A stretch of DNA of 64,000 nt from the NCBI RefSeq assembly GCF_035325925.1, contig NZ_DAOKZA010000006.1:44747-108746 (forward strand), in the 5' to 3' direction. This stretch comes from Calidifontimicrobium sp035325925 (GTDB lineage Bacteria; Pseudomonadota; Gammaproteobacteria; Burkholderiales; Burkholderiaceae_C). The notes below the pieces were generated by a model. It was not told where the DNA came from. It ran no database searches and was given only the letters and a program-made list of their open reading frames with translations. Position 1 is the stretch's first letter, and each line of letters begins with the position of its first letter. Shown here in pieces: positions 31,655 through 40,686 of this stretch. The translations under genes were made by a program, and so were the position numbers.

Positions 31655-34333
31655 ATGAGCATTCGCAACCTCGATTCCCTGTTCGACCCGGCCTCGGTGG
31701 CCGTCATCGGCGCGTCGCAACGCCCGGGCAGCGTCGGCGCGACCGTCTGGCGCAACCTGCACGGCAGCTTCCGCGGCGCCCTGTACCCGGTCAACCCCAA
31801 GCTCACCGAGCTCGACGGCGTGCCGGTGGCCGCCAGCGTCGCGGCGCTGGCGCACGCGCCCGAGCTGGCGGTGATCTGCACGCCGGCGGCCACGGTGCCG
31901 GGGCTGATCGGCGAGCTCGGCGCGCGCGGCACGCGCGCCGCGGTGGTCATCACCGCCGGGCTCGACGCGCAGCAGAAGCAGGCCGTGCTCGACGCCGCGC
32001 GCCCGCACCTGCTGCGCGTGCTGGGCCCCAACTGCATCGGGCTGGTGTCGCCGCACATCGGGCTGAACGCCAGCTTCGCGCACCTGGGCGCGTCGCCCGG
32101 CGACATCGCCTTCGTCAGCCAGTCGGGCGCGCTGATGACGGCGCTGCTCGACTGGGCGCACGCGCGCCAGATCGGCTTCTCGCATTTCGCCTCGCTCGGC
32201 GACAGCGCCGATGTCGACTTCGGCGACATGCTCGACTACCTGGCCAGCGACGCGAAGACGCGCGCGATCCTGATGTACGTCGAGTCGGTCAGCTCGCCGC
32301 GCAAGTTCATGTCGGCGGCGCGCGCCGCGGCGCGCAACAAGCCGGTGATCCTGGTGAAGGCCGGGCGTTCGAGCGCGGGCCAGGCCGCGGCGCGCTCGCA
32401 CACCGGCGCCCTGGCCGGGTCGGACCTGGTTTTCGACGCCGCCGTCTCGCGCGCCGGCATGCTGCGCGTGGACACGCTGCTCGAGCTGTTTCTCGCCGCC
32501 GAGACGCTGGCGCGCTTCCGCGGCCGCGTGCTCGGCGCCGACCCCGACGAGCACCTGTCGCGCGTGTTCGTCCTGACCAACGGCGGCGGCGCCGGCGTGA
32601 TGGCCGCCGACGCCGCGGCGCAGCTCGGGCTGGGGCTGGCGCCGCTGGACGCGGCCACGATCGAGCGCATGGACGCGAAGCTTCCGGCCAACTGGTCGCG
32701 CGGCAACCCGGTGGACATCATCGGCGACGCGCCGGCGCAGCGCTACGTCGAAGCGCTGCAGGCGCTGCTCGCCGACCCCGCCGGCGCACCGGTGCTGTTC
32801 ATCCACGCGCCCACCGCGATCGTGCCGGCCGCGGAGATCGCGCACGCGCTGCTGCCGCTGGCCAAGCGCAACCCGGCGCGGCTGCTCAGCTGCTGGCTCG
32901 GCGACACCGCGGTGGTGCAGGCGCGGCGGCTGTTCCGCGACGCCGGCATCCCCAGCTACGACACTCCCGAAGAGGCGGTGCGCGCCTGGCAGATGCTGGT
33001 GCAGTACCGCCACCACCAGGCGCAGCTGATCGAGGCGCCGCCGGCGCAGGCCGGCGACGCCGCGGTCGACGTCGCCGCGGCGCGCGCCGTGATCGCCGAC
33101 GCGCTCGCTGCCGGGCGCGAGATGCTCACCGAGCCCGAGGCCAAGGCGGTGCTCGCGGCGTACCGCATCCCGGTGGTCGAGACGCGCGCCGTGGCTGGCG
33201 AGCCCGACGCGGTCGTTGCCGCCGCCGAGGCGATCGGCTGGCCGGTGGCGCTGAAGATCCTGTCGGCGCAGATCTCGCACAAGAGCGACGTCGGCGGCGT
33301 CGCGCTGAACCTGGCGACGGCCGACGAACTGCGCGCGGCGCTGGCGTCGATGCTCGAGCGCGTGCGCCGGCTGCGCCCCGACGCGACGATCGACGGCGTG
33401 ACGGTGCAGGCCATGGTGCGCCGCGGCCACGCGCGCGAGCTGATCGTCGGCGCCAGCGTCGACGAGGTGTTCGGCCCGACGATCCTGTTCGGCGCCGGCG
33501 GCACCGCGGTCGAGCTGCTCGCCGACCGCGCGATCGCGCTGCCGCCGCTGAACGTGCCGCTGGCGCGCGCGCTGGTCGACCGCACGCGCGTCGCGCGCAT
33601 GCTGCAGGGCTTCCGCGACACGCCGGCGGCCGACCGCGACGCGCTGCACCGCGCGCTGGTCGCGGTGTCGCAGCTGGTGGCCGACCACGCCGAGGTCGCC
33701 GAACTCGACATCAATCCGCTGCTGGTCGACGAGCAGGGGGTGATCGCGCTGGACGCGCGCGTGCGCGTCGGCGCCAAGACGCCGGGCGGCGCGGCGCGTT
33801 TCGCGATCCGCCCGTACCCGGCCGAGCTGGTCGAGACGATCGCGTGGAACGGACGCACGCTGACGCTGCGCCCGATCCGCCCCGAGGACGAGGCGCAGCA
33901 CCTGGAGTTCCTGCAGCACCTCGCCCCCGAGGACATCCGCATGCGCGTGTTCTACAGCCGGCGCAACATCGAGCGCAGCGAGCTCGCGCGGCTGACGCAG
34001 ATCGACTACGCGCGCGAGATGGCGTTCGTCGCCACCGCCCCCGACGCCGACGGCAACGAGCAGACGCTGGGCATCGTGCGCGCGGTCGCCGACCCCGACA
34101 ACGTCGACGCCGAGTTCGGCATCATCGTGCGCTCCGACCTGAAGGGCGCGGGGCTGGGCGAGCGGCTGCTGCACAAGATGATCACCTACCTGCGCGCGCA
34201 CGGCACGCGCCGGCTGGTGGCCACCGTGCTCGTCGAGAACGTGCGCATGCTCGACCTGGCGCGCACGCTGGGCTTCACCGTCGGCGCCGCGGTGCCCGGC
34301 GACGACACGCGCGAGATCCAGCTGATGCTGTGA
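31655..34333 (+). CDS. Pat/PatZ-type protein acetyltransferase (acyl-CoA synthetase-like + GNAT)
   Basis: A protein of 892 residues. Residues ~1-460 form the NDP-forming acyl-CoA synthetase alpha-type CoA-binding and ligase domains (SVAVIGASQRPGSVG, GPNCIGLVSP, SQSGALMTALLDW, ARSHTGALAGSD). Residues ~475-705 form the ATP-grasp beta-type domain (LTEPEAKAVLAAYRIPVVET, KSDVGGVALNL). Residues ~720-892 form a GNAT domain (LRPIRPEDEAQHLEFL, ELARLTQIDYAREMAFVA, GLGERLLHKMI). This is the layout of PatZ/Pat lysine acetyltransferases that silence acetyl-CoA synthetase. In the first domain I see SHTGAL with the His that is replaced in some Pats; whether it still makes thioesters is open. Its stop overlaps the next gene's ATG (TGATG). 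Confidence 0.92.
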   Translation: MSIRNLDSLFDPASVAVIGASQRPGSVGATVWRNLHGSFRGALYPVNPKLTELDGVPVAASVAALAHAPELAVICTPAATVPGLIGELGARGTRAAVVITAGLDAQQKQAVLDAARPHLLRVLGPNCIGLVSPHIGLNASFAHLGASPGDIAFVSQSGALMTALLDWAHARQIGFSHFASLGDSADVDFGDMLDYLASDAKTRAILMYVESVSSPRKFMSAARAAARNKPVILVKAGRSSAGQAAARSHTGALAGSDLVFDAAVSRAGMLRVDTLLELFLAAETLARFRGRVLGADPDEHLSRVFVLTNGGGAGVMAADAAAQLGLGLAPLDAATIERMDAKLPANWSRGNPVDIIGDAPAQRYVEALQALLADPAGAPVLFIHAPTAIVPAAEIAHALLPLAKRNPARLLSCWLGDTAVVQARRLFRDAGIPSYDTPEEAVRAWQMLVQYRHHQAQLIEAPPAQAGDAAVDVAAARAVIADALAAGREMLTEPEAKAVLAAYRIPVVETRAVAGEPDAVVAAAEAIGWPVALKILSAQISHKSDVGGVALNLATADELRAALASMLERVRRLRPDATIDGVTVQAMVRRGHARELIVGASVDEVFGPTILFGAGGTAVELLADRAIALPPLNVPLARALVDRTRVARMLQGFRDTPAADRDALHRALVAVSQLVADHAEVAELDINPLLVDEQGVIALDARVRVGAKTPGGAARFAIRPYPAELVETIAWNGRTLTLRPIRPEDEAQHLEFLQHLAPEDIRMRVFYSRRNIERSELARLTQIDYAREMAFVATAPDADGNEQTLGIVRAVADPDNVDAEFGIIVRSDLKGAGLGERLLHKMITYLRAHGTRRLVATVLVENVRMLDLARTLGFTVGAAVPGDDTREIQLML

Positions 34334-35058
34334 TGGCCGGCACCGCGCCGCACGCCGAGCCGGTCTTCGTCGCACGCGGCCTGACCAAGGTCTACGGCGA
34401 AGGCGACACCGCGGTGCACGCGCTGCGCGGCGTCGACCTGGAGATCCGCCGCGGCGAGTTCGTCGTGCTGCTCGGCGCGTCGGGCAGCGGCAAGTCGACG
34501 CTGCTGAACATCCTCGGCGGGCTGGACAACGCCAGCGGCGGCGTCGCGCGCTGGCACGACCACGACCTGACGGTGGCCGGCGACGCCGAGTTGACGCGCT
34601 ACCGGCGCGAGCACGTGGGCTTCGTGTTCCAGTTCTACAACCTGATCCCCAGCCTGACGGCGCGCGAGAACGTCGCGCTGGTCACCGACCTCGCCGACGA
34701 CCCGATGGAGCCGGCCGACGCGTTGCGCCTGGTCGGCCTGGGCGAGCGGCTCGACCACTTCATCTCGCAGCTGTCGGGCGGCGAACAGCAGCGCGTGGCG
34801 ATCGCGCGCGCGATCGCCAAGCGCCCCGACGTGCTGCTGTGCGACGAGCCCACCGGCGCGCTCGACTGCGCCACCGGCATCGTCGTGCTGCAGGCCATCG
34901 AGCGCGTCAACCGCGAGCTCGGCACGACGACGATCGTGATCACGCACAACGCGCCGATCGCCGGCATCGCCGACCGCGTGCTGCGGCTGGCCGACGGGCG
35001 CATCGTCGAGGAGCGGGTCAACGCGCACAAGGTCGCGGCCGAGACGCTGTCGTGGTGA
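34333..35058 (+). CDS. ABC exporter ATP-binding protein (MacB/LolD type)
   Basis: A protein of 241 residues. Walker A is GASGSGKST, the Q-loop VFQFYNLIP, signature LSGGEQQRVAIARA, Walker B VLLCDEPTGALD, then the switch His in VITHN. The FQFYNLIPSLTARENV and DEPTGALD motifs are those of MacB/LolD/DevA ATPases that work with FtsX-type permeases. It is coupled by a one-base overlap to the Pat-type gene and precedes its permease by seven bases. Confidence 0.93.
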   Translation: MAGTAPHAEPVFVARGLTKVYGEGDTAVHALRGVDLEIRRGEFVVLLGASGSGKSTLLNILGGLDNASGGVARWHDHDLTVAGDAELTRYRREHVGFVFQFYNLIPSLTARENVALVTDLADDPMEPADALRLVGLGERLDHFISQLSGGEQQRVAIARAIAKRPDVLLCDEPTGALDCATGIVVLQAIERVNRELGTTTIVITHNAPIAGIADRVLRLADGRIVEERVNAHKVAAETLSW

Positions 35059-35065
35059 GGGCCCG

Positions 35066-37435
35066 TTGAAGGCGATCGACATCAAGCTGTGGCGCGACCT
35101 CGCGCGGCTGCGCGCGCAGGTGCTGACCATCGCCGTCGTCGTCGCGATCGGCGTGGCCGGGTTCGTCGGCATGTTCTCGGTGCACGCGTCGCTGCAGTCG
35201 TCGCGCGACGCCTTCTACCGCGACAACCGCCTCGCCGACGTGTTCGCCGCCGTGAAACGTGCGCCGCTGTCGCTGCGCGAGCGGCTGGCGACGGTCGACG
35301 GCGTCGCCGAGGTCAAGCTCGAGGTGCTGTTCGACGCGCAGGTCGACGTCGCCGGCGTCGACGCGCCGGTGACCGGGCGCTTCATCGGGCTGGACCTCGC
35401 GCGCGTGCACGCCGGTCGCCAGGGGCTGAACGCGCTGACGCTCAAGAGCGGGCGCTGGCCCGAGGCCGACGGCACGCTCGAGGCGGTGGTCAGCGACCGC
35501 TTCGCGGTGGCGCGCGGCCTGTCGCCCGGCGACACGGCGCGCGCGATCCTCAACGGCAAGCTCGAGCGCGTGCGCGTGGTCGGCACCGTGGCCACGCCCG
35601 AGTACGTGTTCGCCACGCGCGGCGGCGCGCCCGACGACGCGTACTTCGGCATCTGGTGGATCGACGCCGAGCGCATGGCGCACGCCTTCGACATGGACGG
35701 CGCGTTCAACCAGCTCGCGCTGCGGCTGGACGCCGGCGCAACGGCCGACGCGGTGATCGAACGGGTCGACCGCCTGCTCGAGCCCTACGGCGCGATCGGC
35801 GCGGTGGCGCGCGACGAGCAGATGTCGGCGCAGATCGTCGACGACGAGCTGGCGCAGCTGAAGGTGATGGGCACGGTGCTGCCGGCGATCTTCCTCGCGG
35901 TGGCGATGTTCATCCTCAACGTCGTGCTCAGCCGCCAGGTGGCGACGCAGCGCGGCCAGATCGCGGCGCTGAAGGCGCTGGGCTACGGCGACGGCGCGAT
36001 CGGCTGGCACTACGTGAAGCTGGCGATCGTCGTCGCCGGCATCGGCGTGGTCGCCGGGCTCGCGCTGAGCGTGGTCATCGGCCGCCTGATGCTGGGGCTG
36101 TACGACGAGGTGTTCCGCTTCGGCCGCCTGGCCTACGTGACCACGCCCTGGCTGGTGGGCGTGTCGGCGGTGATCTCGGCGGCGGCCGCGGCGCTCGGCG
36201 CCTGGACCGCGATCCGCGCGGTGGTGCGCCTGAAGCCGGCGCAGGCGATGCAGCCGCCGGCGCCGCCGGTGTACCGTCCGACGCTGGTCGAGCGCCTGGG
36301 TTTCGGCCGCCACGTCGGCGCCGCCGCGCTGATGGTGATCCGCAACCTCGAGCGCCGGCCGCTGCGCGCCGCGCTGACCGTCACCGGCATCGCGCTGGCG
36401 GTGGCGCTGCAGATCTCGGGCGCGTTCTGGCTCGACGCGATCGCGCACATCGTCGACGTGCAGTTCCGCCAGGTGCAGCAGGGCGACGTGCTGGTCGACT
36501 TCCACCAGCCGGTGTCGACCACCGTGGTGCGCGAACTGCGGCGACTGCCGGGCGTGATCGACGCCGAGGGCTACCGCATGGAGCCGGTGCGCGTGCGGCT
36601 GCGCGGCCGCGCCGAGGACACGCTGCTGTCGGGCTTCGCGCCCGACGCGCAACTGATGCGCGTCGTCGACGAGCAGCGCGGTGCGGTGGCGATGCCGGCG
36701 CAGGGCGTGGTGCTGTCGGGGCTGCTGGCGCGTGCGCTCGACGCGCGCGTCGGCGACCGCGTCGAGGTCGAGTTCCGGCTGTGGAACCGCACGCGCGCCG
36801 AGGTCGAGGTGGTCGACGTCGTGCACACGATGTTCGGCAAGCAGCTGTACATGGCGCTGGAGGCGATGAACCGGCTGGCGCGTGACGGCGACGGCGTCGC
36901 CGACGCGGCGCTGCAGGTCGACCCGCGCCGCATGGGCGAGTTCTGGGCCGCGGTGAAGGCCGCGCCGGCGATCAACGCGGTGTTCGACAAGGCCGGCACG
37001 ATGGTCGCGTTCGACGAGACGACCTCGCGCAACATGGGCGTGTTCAGCGGCATCCTCACCGTGTTCGCGATCGCGATGGCGGTGGGCATCATCTACAACG
37101 CGGCGCGCATCGCGCTGAGCGAGCGCGCCTGGGAGCTGGCCAGCCTGCGCGTGCTGGGCATGACGCGCGGCGAGGTCTCGGTGCTGCTGCTCGCCGAACT
37201 CGGCGCCGAGCTGCTGCTGGCGCTGCCGGTGGGTGCGGCGCTGGGCTGGGCGCTGGCGACGCTGCTGATGCGGCTGATGTCGTCGGACAACATCGACTTT
37301 CCGGTGGTGATCGAACCGTCGACCTACGCGGTGGCGGCGCTGACGGTGCTCGCGGCGGGCGTGGCCAGCGCGCTGCTGGTGCGCCGCCACGTCGACCGCC
37401 TGGACCTGGTCGCGGTGCTGAAGGTGCGCGAATGA
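35066..37435 (+). CDS. FtsX-type ABC permease, two FtsX domains
   Basis: A protein of 789 residues from TTG 35066 (GTGAGGG site upstream). A first transmembrane helix near residue 25 (VLTIAVVVAIGVAGFVGMFS) precedes a periplasmic domain. A three-helix FtsX module follows at ~265-400 and a second helix and periplasmic domain at ~430-640 (PLRAALTVTGIALAVALQIS). The last FtsX module ends LRVLGMTRGEVSVLLLAELG. This double-module form resembles DevC/YbbP-type exporters of lipids or small molecules rather than MacB. It is followed at a 4-base overlap by the adaptor. Confidence 0.9.
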   Translation: MKAIDIKLWRDLARLRAQVLTIAVVVAIGVAGFVGMFSVHASLQSSRDAFYRDNRLADVFAAVKRAPLSLRERLATVDGVAEVKLEVLFDAQVDVAGVDAPVTGRFIGLDLARVHAGRQGLNALTLKSGRWPEADGTLEAVVSDRFAVARGLSPGDTARAILNGKLERVRVVGTVATPEYVFATRGGAPDDAYFGIWWIDAERMAHAFDMDGAFNQLALRLDAGATADAVIERVDRLLEPYGAIGAVARDEQMSAQIVDDELAQLKVMGTVLPAIFLAVAMFILNVVLSRQVATQRGQIAALKALGYGDGAIGWHYVKLAIVVAGIGVVAGLALSVVIGRLMLGLYDEVFRFGRLAYVTTPWLVGVSAVISAAAAALGAWTAIRAVVRLKPAQAMQPPAPPVYRPTLVERLGFGRHVGAAALMVIRNLERRPLRAALTVTGIALAVALQISGAFWLDAIAHIVDVQFRQVQQGDVLVDFHQPVSTTVVRELRRLPGVIDAEGYRMEPVRVRLRGRAEDTLLSGFAPDAQLMRVVDEQRGAVAMPAQGVVLSGLLARALDARVGDRVEVEFRLWNRTRAEVEVVDVVHTMFGKQLYMALEAMNRLARDGDGVADAALQVDPRRMGEFWAAVKAAPAINAVFDKAGTMVAFDETTSRNMGVFSGILTVFAIAMAVGIIYNAARIALSERAWELASLRVLGMTRGEVSVLLLAELGAELLLALPVGAALGWALATLLMRLMSSDNIDFPVVIEPSTYAVAALTVLAAGVASALLVRRHVDRLDLVAVLKVRE

Positions 37436-38658
37436 ATGCGACGATGAAGAAGAACGGCAGGCCCCGCGTCACGCGCTGGGCCGGTGCGGCGGCGCTGGTC
37501 GCCGCGGTGGTGGCGCTGGGCTGGTGGGCCTTCGAGCCGCGGCCGCTGCGCGTCGAGACCGCCACCGTCGCGCTCGGGCGCTTCGAGCAGGCGATCGAGG
37601 AGGACGGCCGGCTGCGCCTGAAGGAACGCTACCTGGTCGCCGCGCCGACCGCCGCCGAGCTGGCGCGCCCGACGCTCCAGGTCGGCGACGCGGTCGAGGC
37701 CGGCCAGGTCGTCGCGACGCTGGTGCCGGTGGCGCCGCAGATGATCGACGTGCGCACGCGCAATGTGCTGCAGCAGCGCGTGGGCAGCGCCGGCGCGGCG
37801 CGCAGCGCCGTCGCGGCGCAGGTCGCGCGGCTCGAGACCGCGCTGGTGCAGGCGCGGCTCGAGGCCGACCGCGCACGCCAGCTGGCCAGCGACAACTTCA
37901 TCGCCGCGTCGGCACGCGACCAGGCGGTGCTCGCGGAGCAGGCGGCGCAGCGCGCGCTCGACGCCGGCCGCGCCGAGCTGCGCGCCGCCGACTTCGCGCT
38001 CGCCGAGGCACGCGCCGCGCTCGGCCGCGCCGATCCGACCGCGGCGCCCGCGGCCGGGCGCTGGGACCTGCGGAGCCCGGTGGCCGGGCGCGTCGTGAAG
38101 CTGCACCTGGACAGCGCGGCGCCGGTGGCCGTGGGCCAGCCGCTGCTCGAGATCGGCGACACCGGCGCGCTCGAGGCGGTGGTCGACGTGTTGTCGGGCG
38201 ACGCGCTGCGCATCGCACCCGGGGCGGCGGTGTCGCTGTCGCTGGGCGCCGGCGCGCCGACGCTGCCCGGGCGCGTCGCGCGCATCGAGCCGGTGGCGTT
38301 CACCAAGGTCTCGGCGCTGGGCATCGAGGAGCAGCGCGTCAACGTGATCGTCGACCTCGACGCCGACGCCGCGCGCGGCGCGCCGGCGCTGGGCGACGGC
38401 TTCCGCGTCGACGCGCGCATCGTCGTCGCGGCGCAGGACCGCGCGCTGCTGGTGCCCAGCGCGGCGCTGGTGCGCGACGGCGCGCGCTGGCGCGTGTTCG
38501 TCGTCGAGGGGGGTCGCGCGCGCTCGCGCGAGGTCGCGCTGCGCGAACGCAACGCCGATGCCGCCTGGCTCGACGGCGGCGTGCGCGAAGGCGAGACCGT
38601 GCTGCTCTATCCCGGCAGCACGATGCGCGACGGGCAGCGGGTGCGCGCGCGCGACTGA
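37432..38658 (+). CDS. Membrane-fusion/periplasmic adaptor protein (HlyD/RND type)
   Basis: A protein of 408 residues. An N-terminal membrane anchor (WAGAAALVAAVVALGWWAF) leads into a lipoyl half-domain (LRVETATVALGRFEQAIEEDG), an alpha-helical hairpin of ~80 residues with heptad-like Arg/Ala/Leu pattern, the second lipoyl half (DLRSPVAGRVVKLHLDS) and beta-barrel domains. It links the inner-membrane exporter to an outer-membrane channel, absent here, so TolC elsewhere may serve. The ATG overlaps the permease stop (ATGA). Confidence 0.9.
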   Translation: MNATMKKNGRPRVTRWAGAAALVAAVVALGWWAFEPRPLRVETATVALGRFEQAIEEDGRLRLKERYLVAAPTAAELARPTLQVGDAVEAGQVVATLVPVAPQMIDVRTRNVLQQRVGSAGAARSAVAAQVARLETALVQARLEADRARQLASDNFIAASARDQAVLAEQAAQRALDAGRAELRAADFALAEARAALGRADPTAAPAAGRWDLRSPVAGRVVKLHLDSAAPVAVGQPLLEIGDTGALEAVVDVLSGDALRIAPGAAVSLSLGAGAPTLPGRVARIEPVAFTKVSALGIEEQRVNVIVDLDADAARGAPALGDGFRVDARIVVAAQDRALLVPSAALVRDGARWRVFVVEGGRARSREVALRERNADAAWLDGGVREGETVLLYPGSTMRDGQRVRARD

Positions 38659-38695
38659 CCCCCGCGGCGGGGCGCCGGTGGTCGATCCGACCGGT

Positions 38696-38709
38696 TTGAC
38701 CATCGTCAA
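38696..38709 (+). promoter_or_regulatory. FNR/ANR-type box upstream of the importer operon
   Basis: TTGAC-CATC-GTCAA, a perfect palindromic pair of half-sites, lies 28.5 bases (from its centre) before a -10-like CACAGT (38731-38736), predicting a start near 38743. It falls between the adaptor gene and the first importer gene and points at the latter. Confidence 0.55.
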
Positions 38710-38774
38710 GGGTGCGTCACGCGGCGATGGCACAGTCGCGCGGTTCGCACGCCGACCACGCCGACAGAAGCACG

Positions 38775-38819
38775 ATGCGCATCGCCCCGATCGCGACACG
38801 CTGCCGCCTCCACCGCTGA
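38775..38819 (+). CDS. Candidate leader peptide before the importer permease
   Basis: An ATG-started frame of 14 residues (MRIAPIATRCRLHR) ends eight bases before the permease ATG. It lies downstream of the predicted FNR-dependent start. It has no ribosome site of note, so it may be chance. Confidence 0.2.
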   Translation: MRIAPIATRCRLHR

Positions 38820-38827
38820 CCGCGACG

Positions 38828-39619
38828 ATGCTGCCGCGCGTCGTGACCGTTCTGTACCTGGCGTACCTCGTCACGCCGATCGCGCTGCTGTTCGTCGGCT
38901 CGTTCGGCGACCTGTGGCTCAACACGCTGCTGCCCACCGGCTTCACCGGCCGCTGGTACCGCGAGGTCGCCAACGACCCGAGCTTTCGCCGCGCCTTCGC
39001 CGCCAGCCTGCTCGTCGGCGGCGTCACCTGCGCCGCCTGCCTGGCCATCGGCCTGCCGCTGGCGTACGCGGTGTTCCGCGCGCGCAGCCCGCGCATCCGC
39101 GCCTTCGCGAGCGCGCTGTACCAGTTGCCGGTGGCGCTGCCGCCGCTGGTGCTGGCGTTCGGCTTCATCCTCGTGTTCTCGTCGGACCAGCTGCCGTGGC
39201 TGGGCAGCGTGTGGCTGCTGATCGCCGGCCACATCGTGCTCGGCCTGCCTTACTTCCTGCAGGCCGTCGTGGCCGACATGCAGCGCCTGGGGCTGCACGT
39301 GCTCGAGGAGGCGGCCGAATCGCTCGGCAGCAGCGGGGTGCAGCGCTTCTTCCACATCGTGCTGCCGTCGCTGCGGCACTCGATCCTGTCGGGGCTGATC
39401 GTCGTCGCGGCGCTGTCGATCGGCGAGTTCCAGTTCTCGAACCTGGTCGCCGGCTTCCTCAACCGCACCTACCCGGTGGTGCTGCTGCAGGCGTTCTACG
39501 GGGCCACCGGCTTCGCCTGCGCGGCCACGGTGATCCTGCTGGTGCTGGCGCTCGCCGCATCGGTGGGCGGTGCGCTGTCGACGCAGCGCGCGACGCGCCT
39601 CGCGCTGAGGACCCGCTGA
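38828..39619 (+). CDS. ABC importer permease (PotC/PhnV-like)
   Basis: A protein of 263 residues with six hydrophobic helices. The EAA loop is LEEAAESLGSSGVQRFFHIVLPSL (residues ~160-183), the mark of binding-protein-dependent importer permeases for polyamines, iron, 2-aminoethylphosphonate or thiamine. The ATG at 38828 was chosen as the first plausible start. It heads a five-gene operon with its ATPase, binding protein, second permease and a LOG-like protein. Confidence 0.9.
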   Translation: MLPRVVTVLYLAYLVTPIALLFVGSFGDLWLNTLLPTGFTGRWYREVANDPSFRRAFAASLLVGGVTCAACLAIGLPLAYAVFRARSPRIRAFASALYQLPVALPPLVLAFGFILVFSSDQLPWLGSVWLLIAGHIVLGLPYFLQAVVADMQRLGLHVLEEAAESLGSSGVQRFFHIVLPSLRHSILSGLIVVAALSIGEFQFSNLVAGFLNRTYPVVLLQAFYGATGFACAATVILLVLALAASVGGALSTQRATRLALRTR

Positions 39620-39629
39620 GGACCCACCG

Positions 39630-40670
39630 ATGCCCGTGGCCGTCGAACTCGACCGCGTGACCTACCGCTACCCCGGTGGCAAGGCCGGCATCTTCGACCT
39701 CACGCTGCAGCTGCAGCAAGGCGAACTGGTGGTTTGCATCGGCCCGTCGGGCTGCGGCAAGACCACGCTGCTCAAGCTCATCGCCGGCTTCTTCCGCCCC
39801 GAGTCGGGCGTGGTGCGGCTGGGCGGGCAGGACATGACGCACACCAGCGTGGCCTCGCGTGGCTGCGGCATCGTGTTCCAGTCGTACGCGCTGTTCCCGC
39901 ACATGCGCGTGTGGGAGAACGTCGCGTACCCGCTGCGCGTGCGCGGCATCGACGTCGCGCAGCGCCGCCGCCGCGCCGACGAGATGCTCGAGATGGTGGG
40001 CTTGGCCGGCATGGCCGAGCGGCTGCCGGCGCAGCTGTCGGGCGGACAGCAGCAGCGCGTCGCGCTGGCGCGCGCGCTGGCCTTCGAGCCGAAGGCGCTG
40101 CTGCTCGACGAACCGCTGTCGGCGCTCGACGCCGCCACGCGCGTGGCGATGCGCGACGAGGTGCGTCGCATCCAGAAGATGCAGAACATCGCCGCGCTGC
40201 TGATCACACACGACCAGGACGAGGCGCTGTCGCTGGCCGACCGCATCGCGGTGCTGAAGGACGGCCGGCTGGTGCAGTGCGACACGCCGGCGGCGATCTA
40301 CGACCGCCCGGTCGACGGCTTCGTCGCCGGCTTCGTCGGCCGCGCCAACGTGCTCGAAGGCCGCGCCGCCGGCCCCGAGCACGGCGACTTCGCGCTCGGG
40401 CGGCTGCGCACACCGCCGCACGGGCTGCGCGACGGCGCGCCGCTGAAGGCGCTGATCCGTCCCGAACGGCTCGAGCCGCTGGCCGACGGCGCCGGCGACG
40501 ACACCAACGTGTTCGAGGTGCGCGTGCTGAAGGATCGCTTCTTCGGCGCCACGCGGCAGCTCGACCTGTCCATCGGCGAGGCGGTGCTCAAGCTCGAGAC
40601 CACCTCGCGCGCGGCGCTGTCGCGGGTGCGCATCCCGGTGGCGGCGGTTCAGTTCCTGTCCAACCCCTGA
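39630..40670 (+). CDS. ABC importer ATP-binding protein (PotA/FbpC/PhnT-like)
   Basis: A protein of 346 residues. Walker A is GPSGCGKTT, signature LSGGQQQRVALARAL, Walker B LLLDEPLSALD, switch His in LITHDQDEALSLADRI. A C-terminal TOBE-type domain (residues ~250-346) is present, as in molybdate-, polyamine- and iron-type importers. It powers the two permeases encoded either side. Confidence 0.93.
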   Translation: MPVAVELDRVTYRYPGGKAGIFDLTLQLQQGELVVCIGPSGCGKTTLLKLIAGFFRPESGVVRLGGQDMTHTSVASRGCGIVFQSYALFPHMRVWENVAYPLRVRGIDVAQRRRRADEMLEMVGLAGMAERLPAQLSGGQQQRVALARALAFEPKALLLDEPLSALDAATRVAMRDEVRRIQKMQNIAALLITHDQDEALSLADRIAVLKDGRLVQCDTPAAIYDRPVDGFVAGFVGRANVLEGRAAGPEHGDFALGRLRTPPHGLRDGAPLKALIRPERLEPLADGAGDDTNVFEVRVLKDRFFGATRQLDLSIGEAVLKLETTSRAALSRVRIPVAAVQFLSNP

Positions 40671-40686
40671 AGCGAAGGAGATCGTG

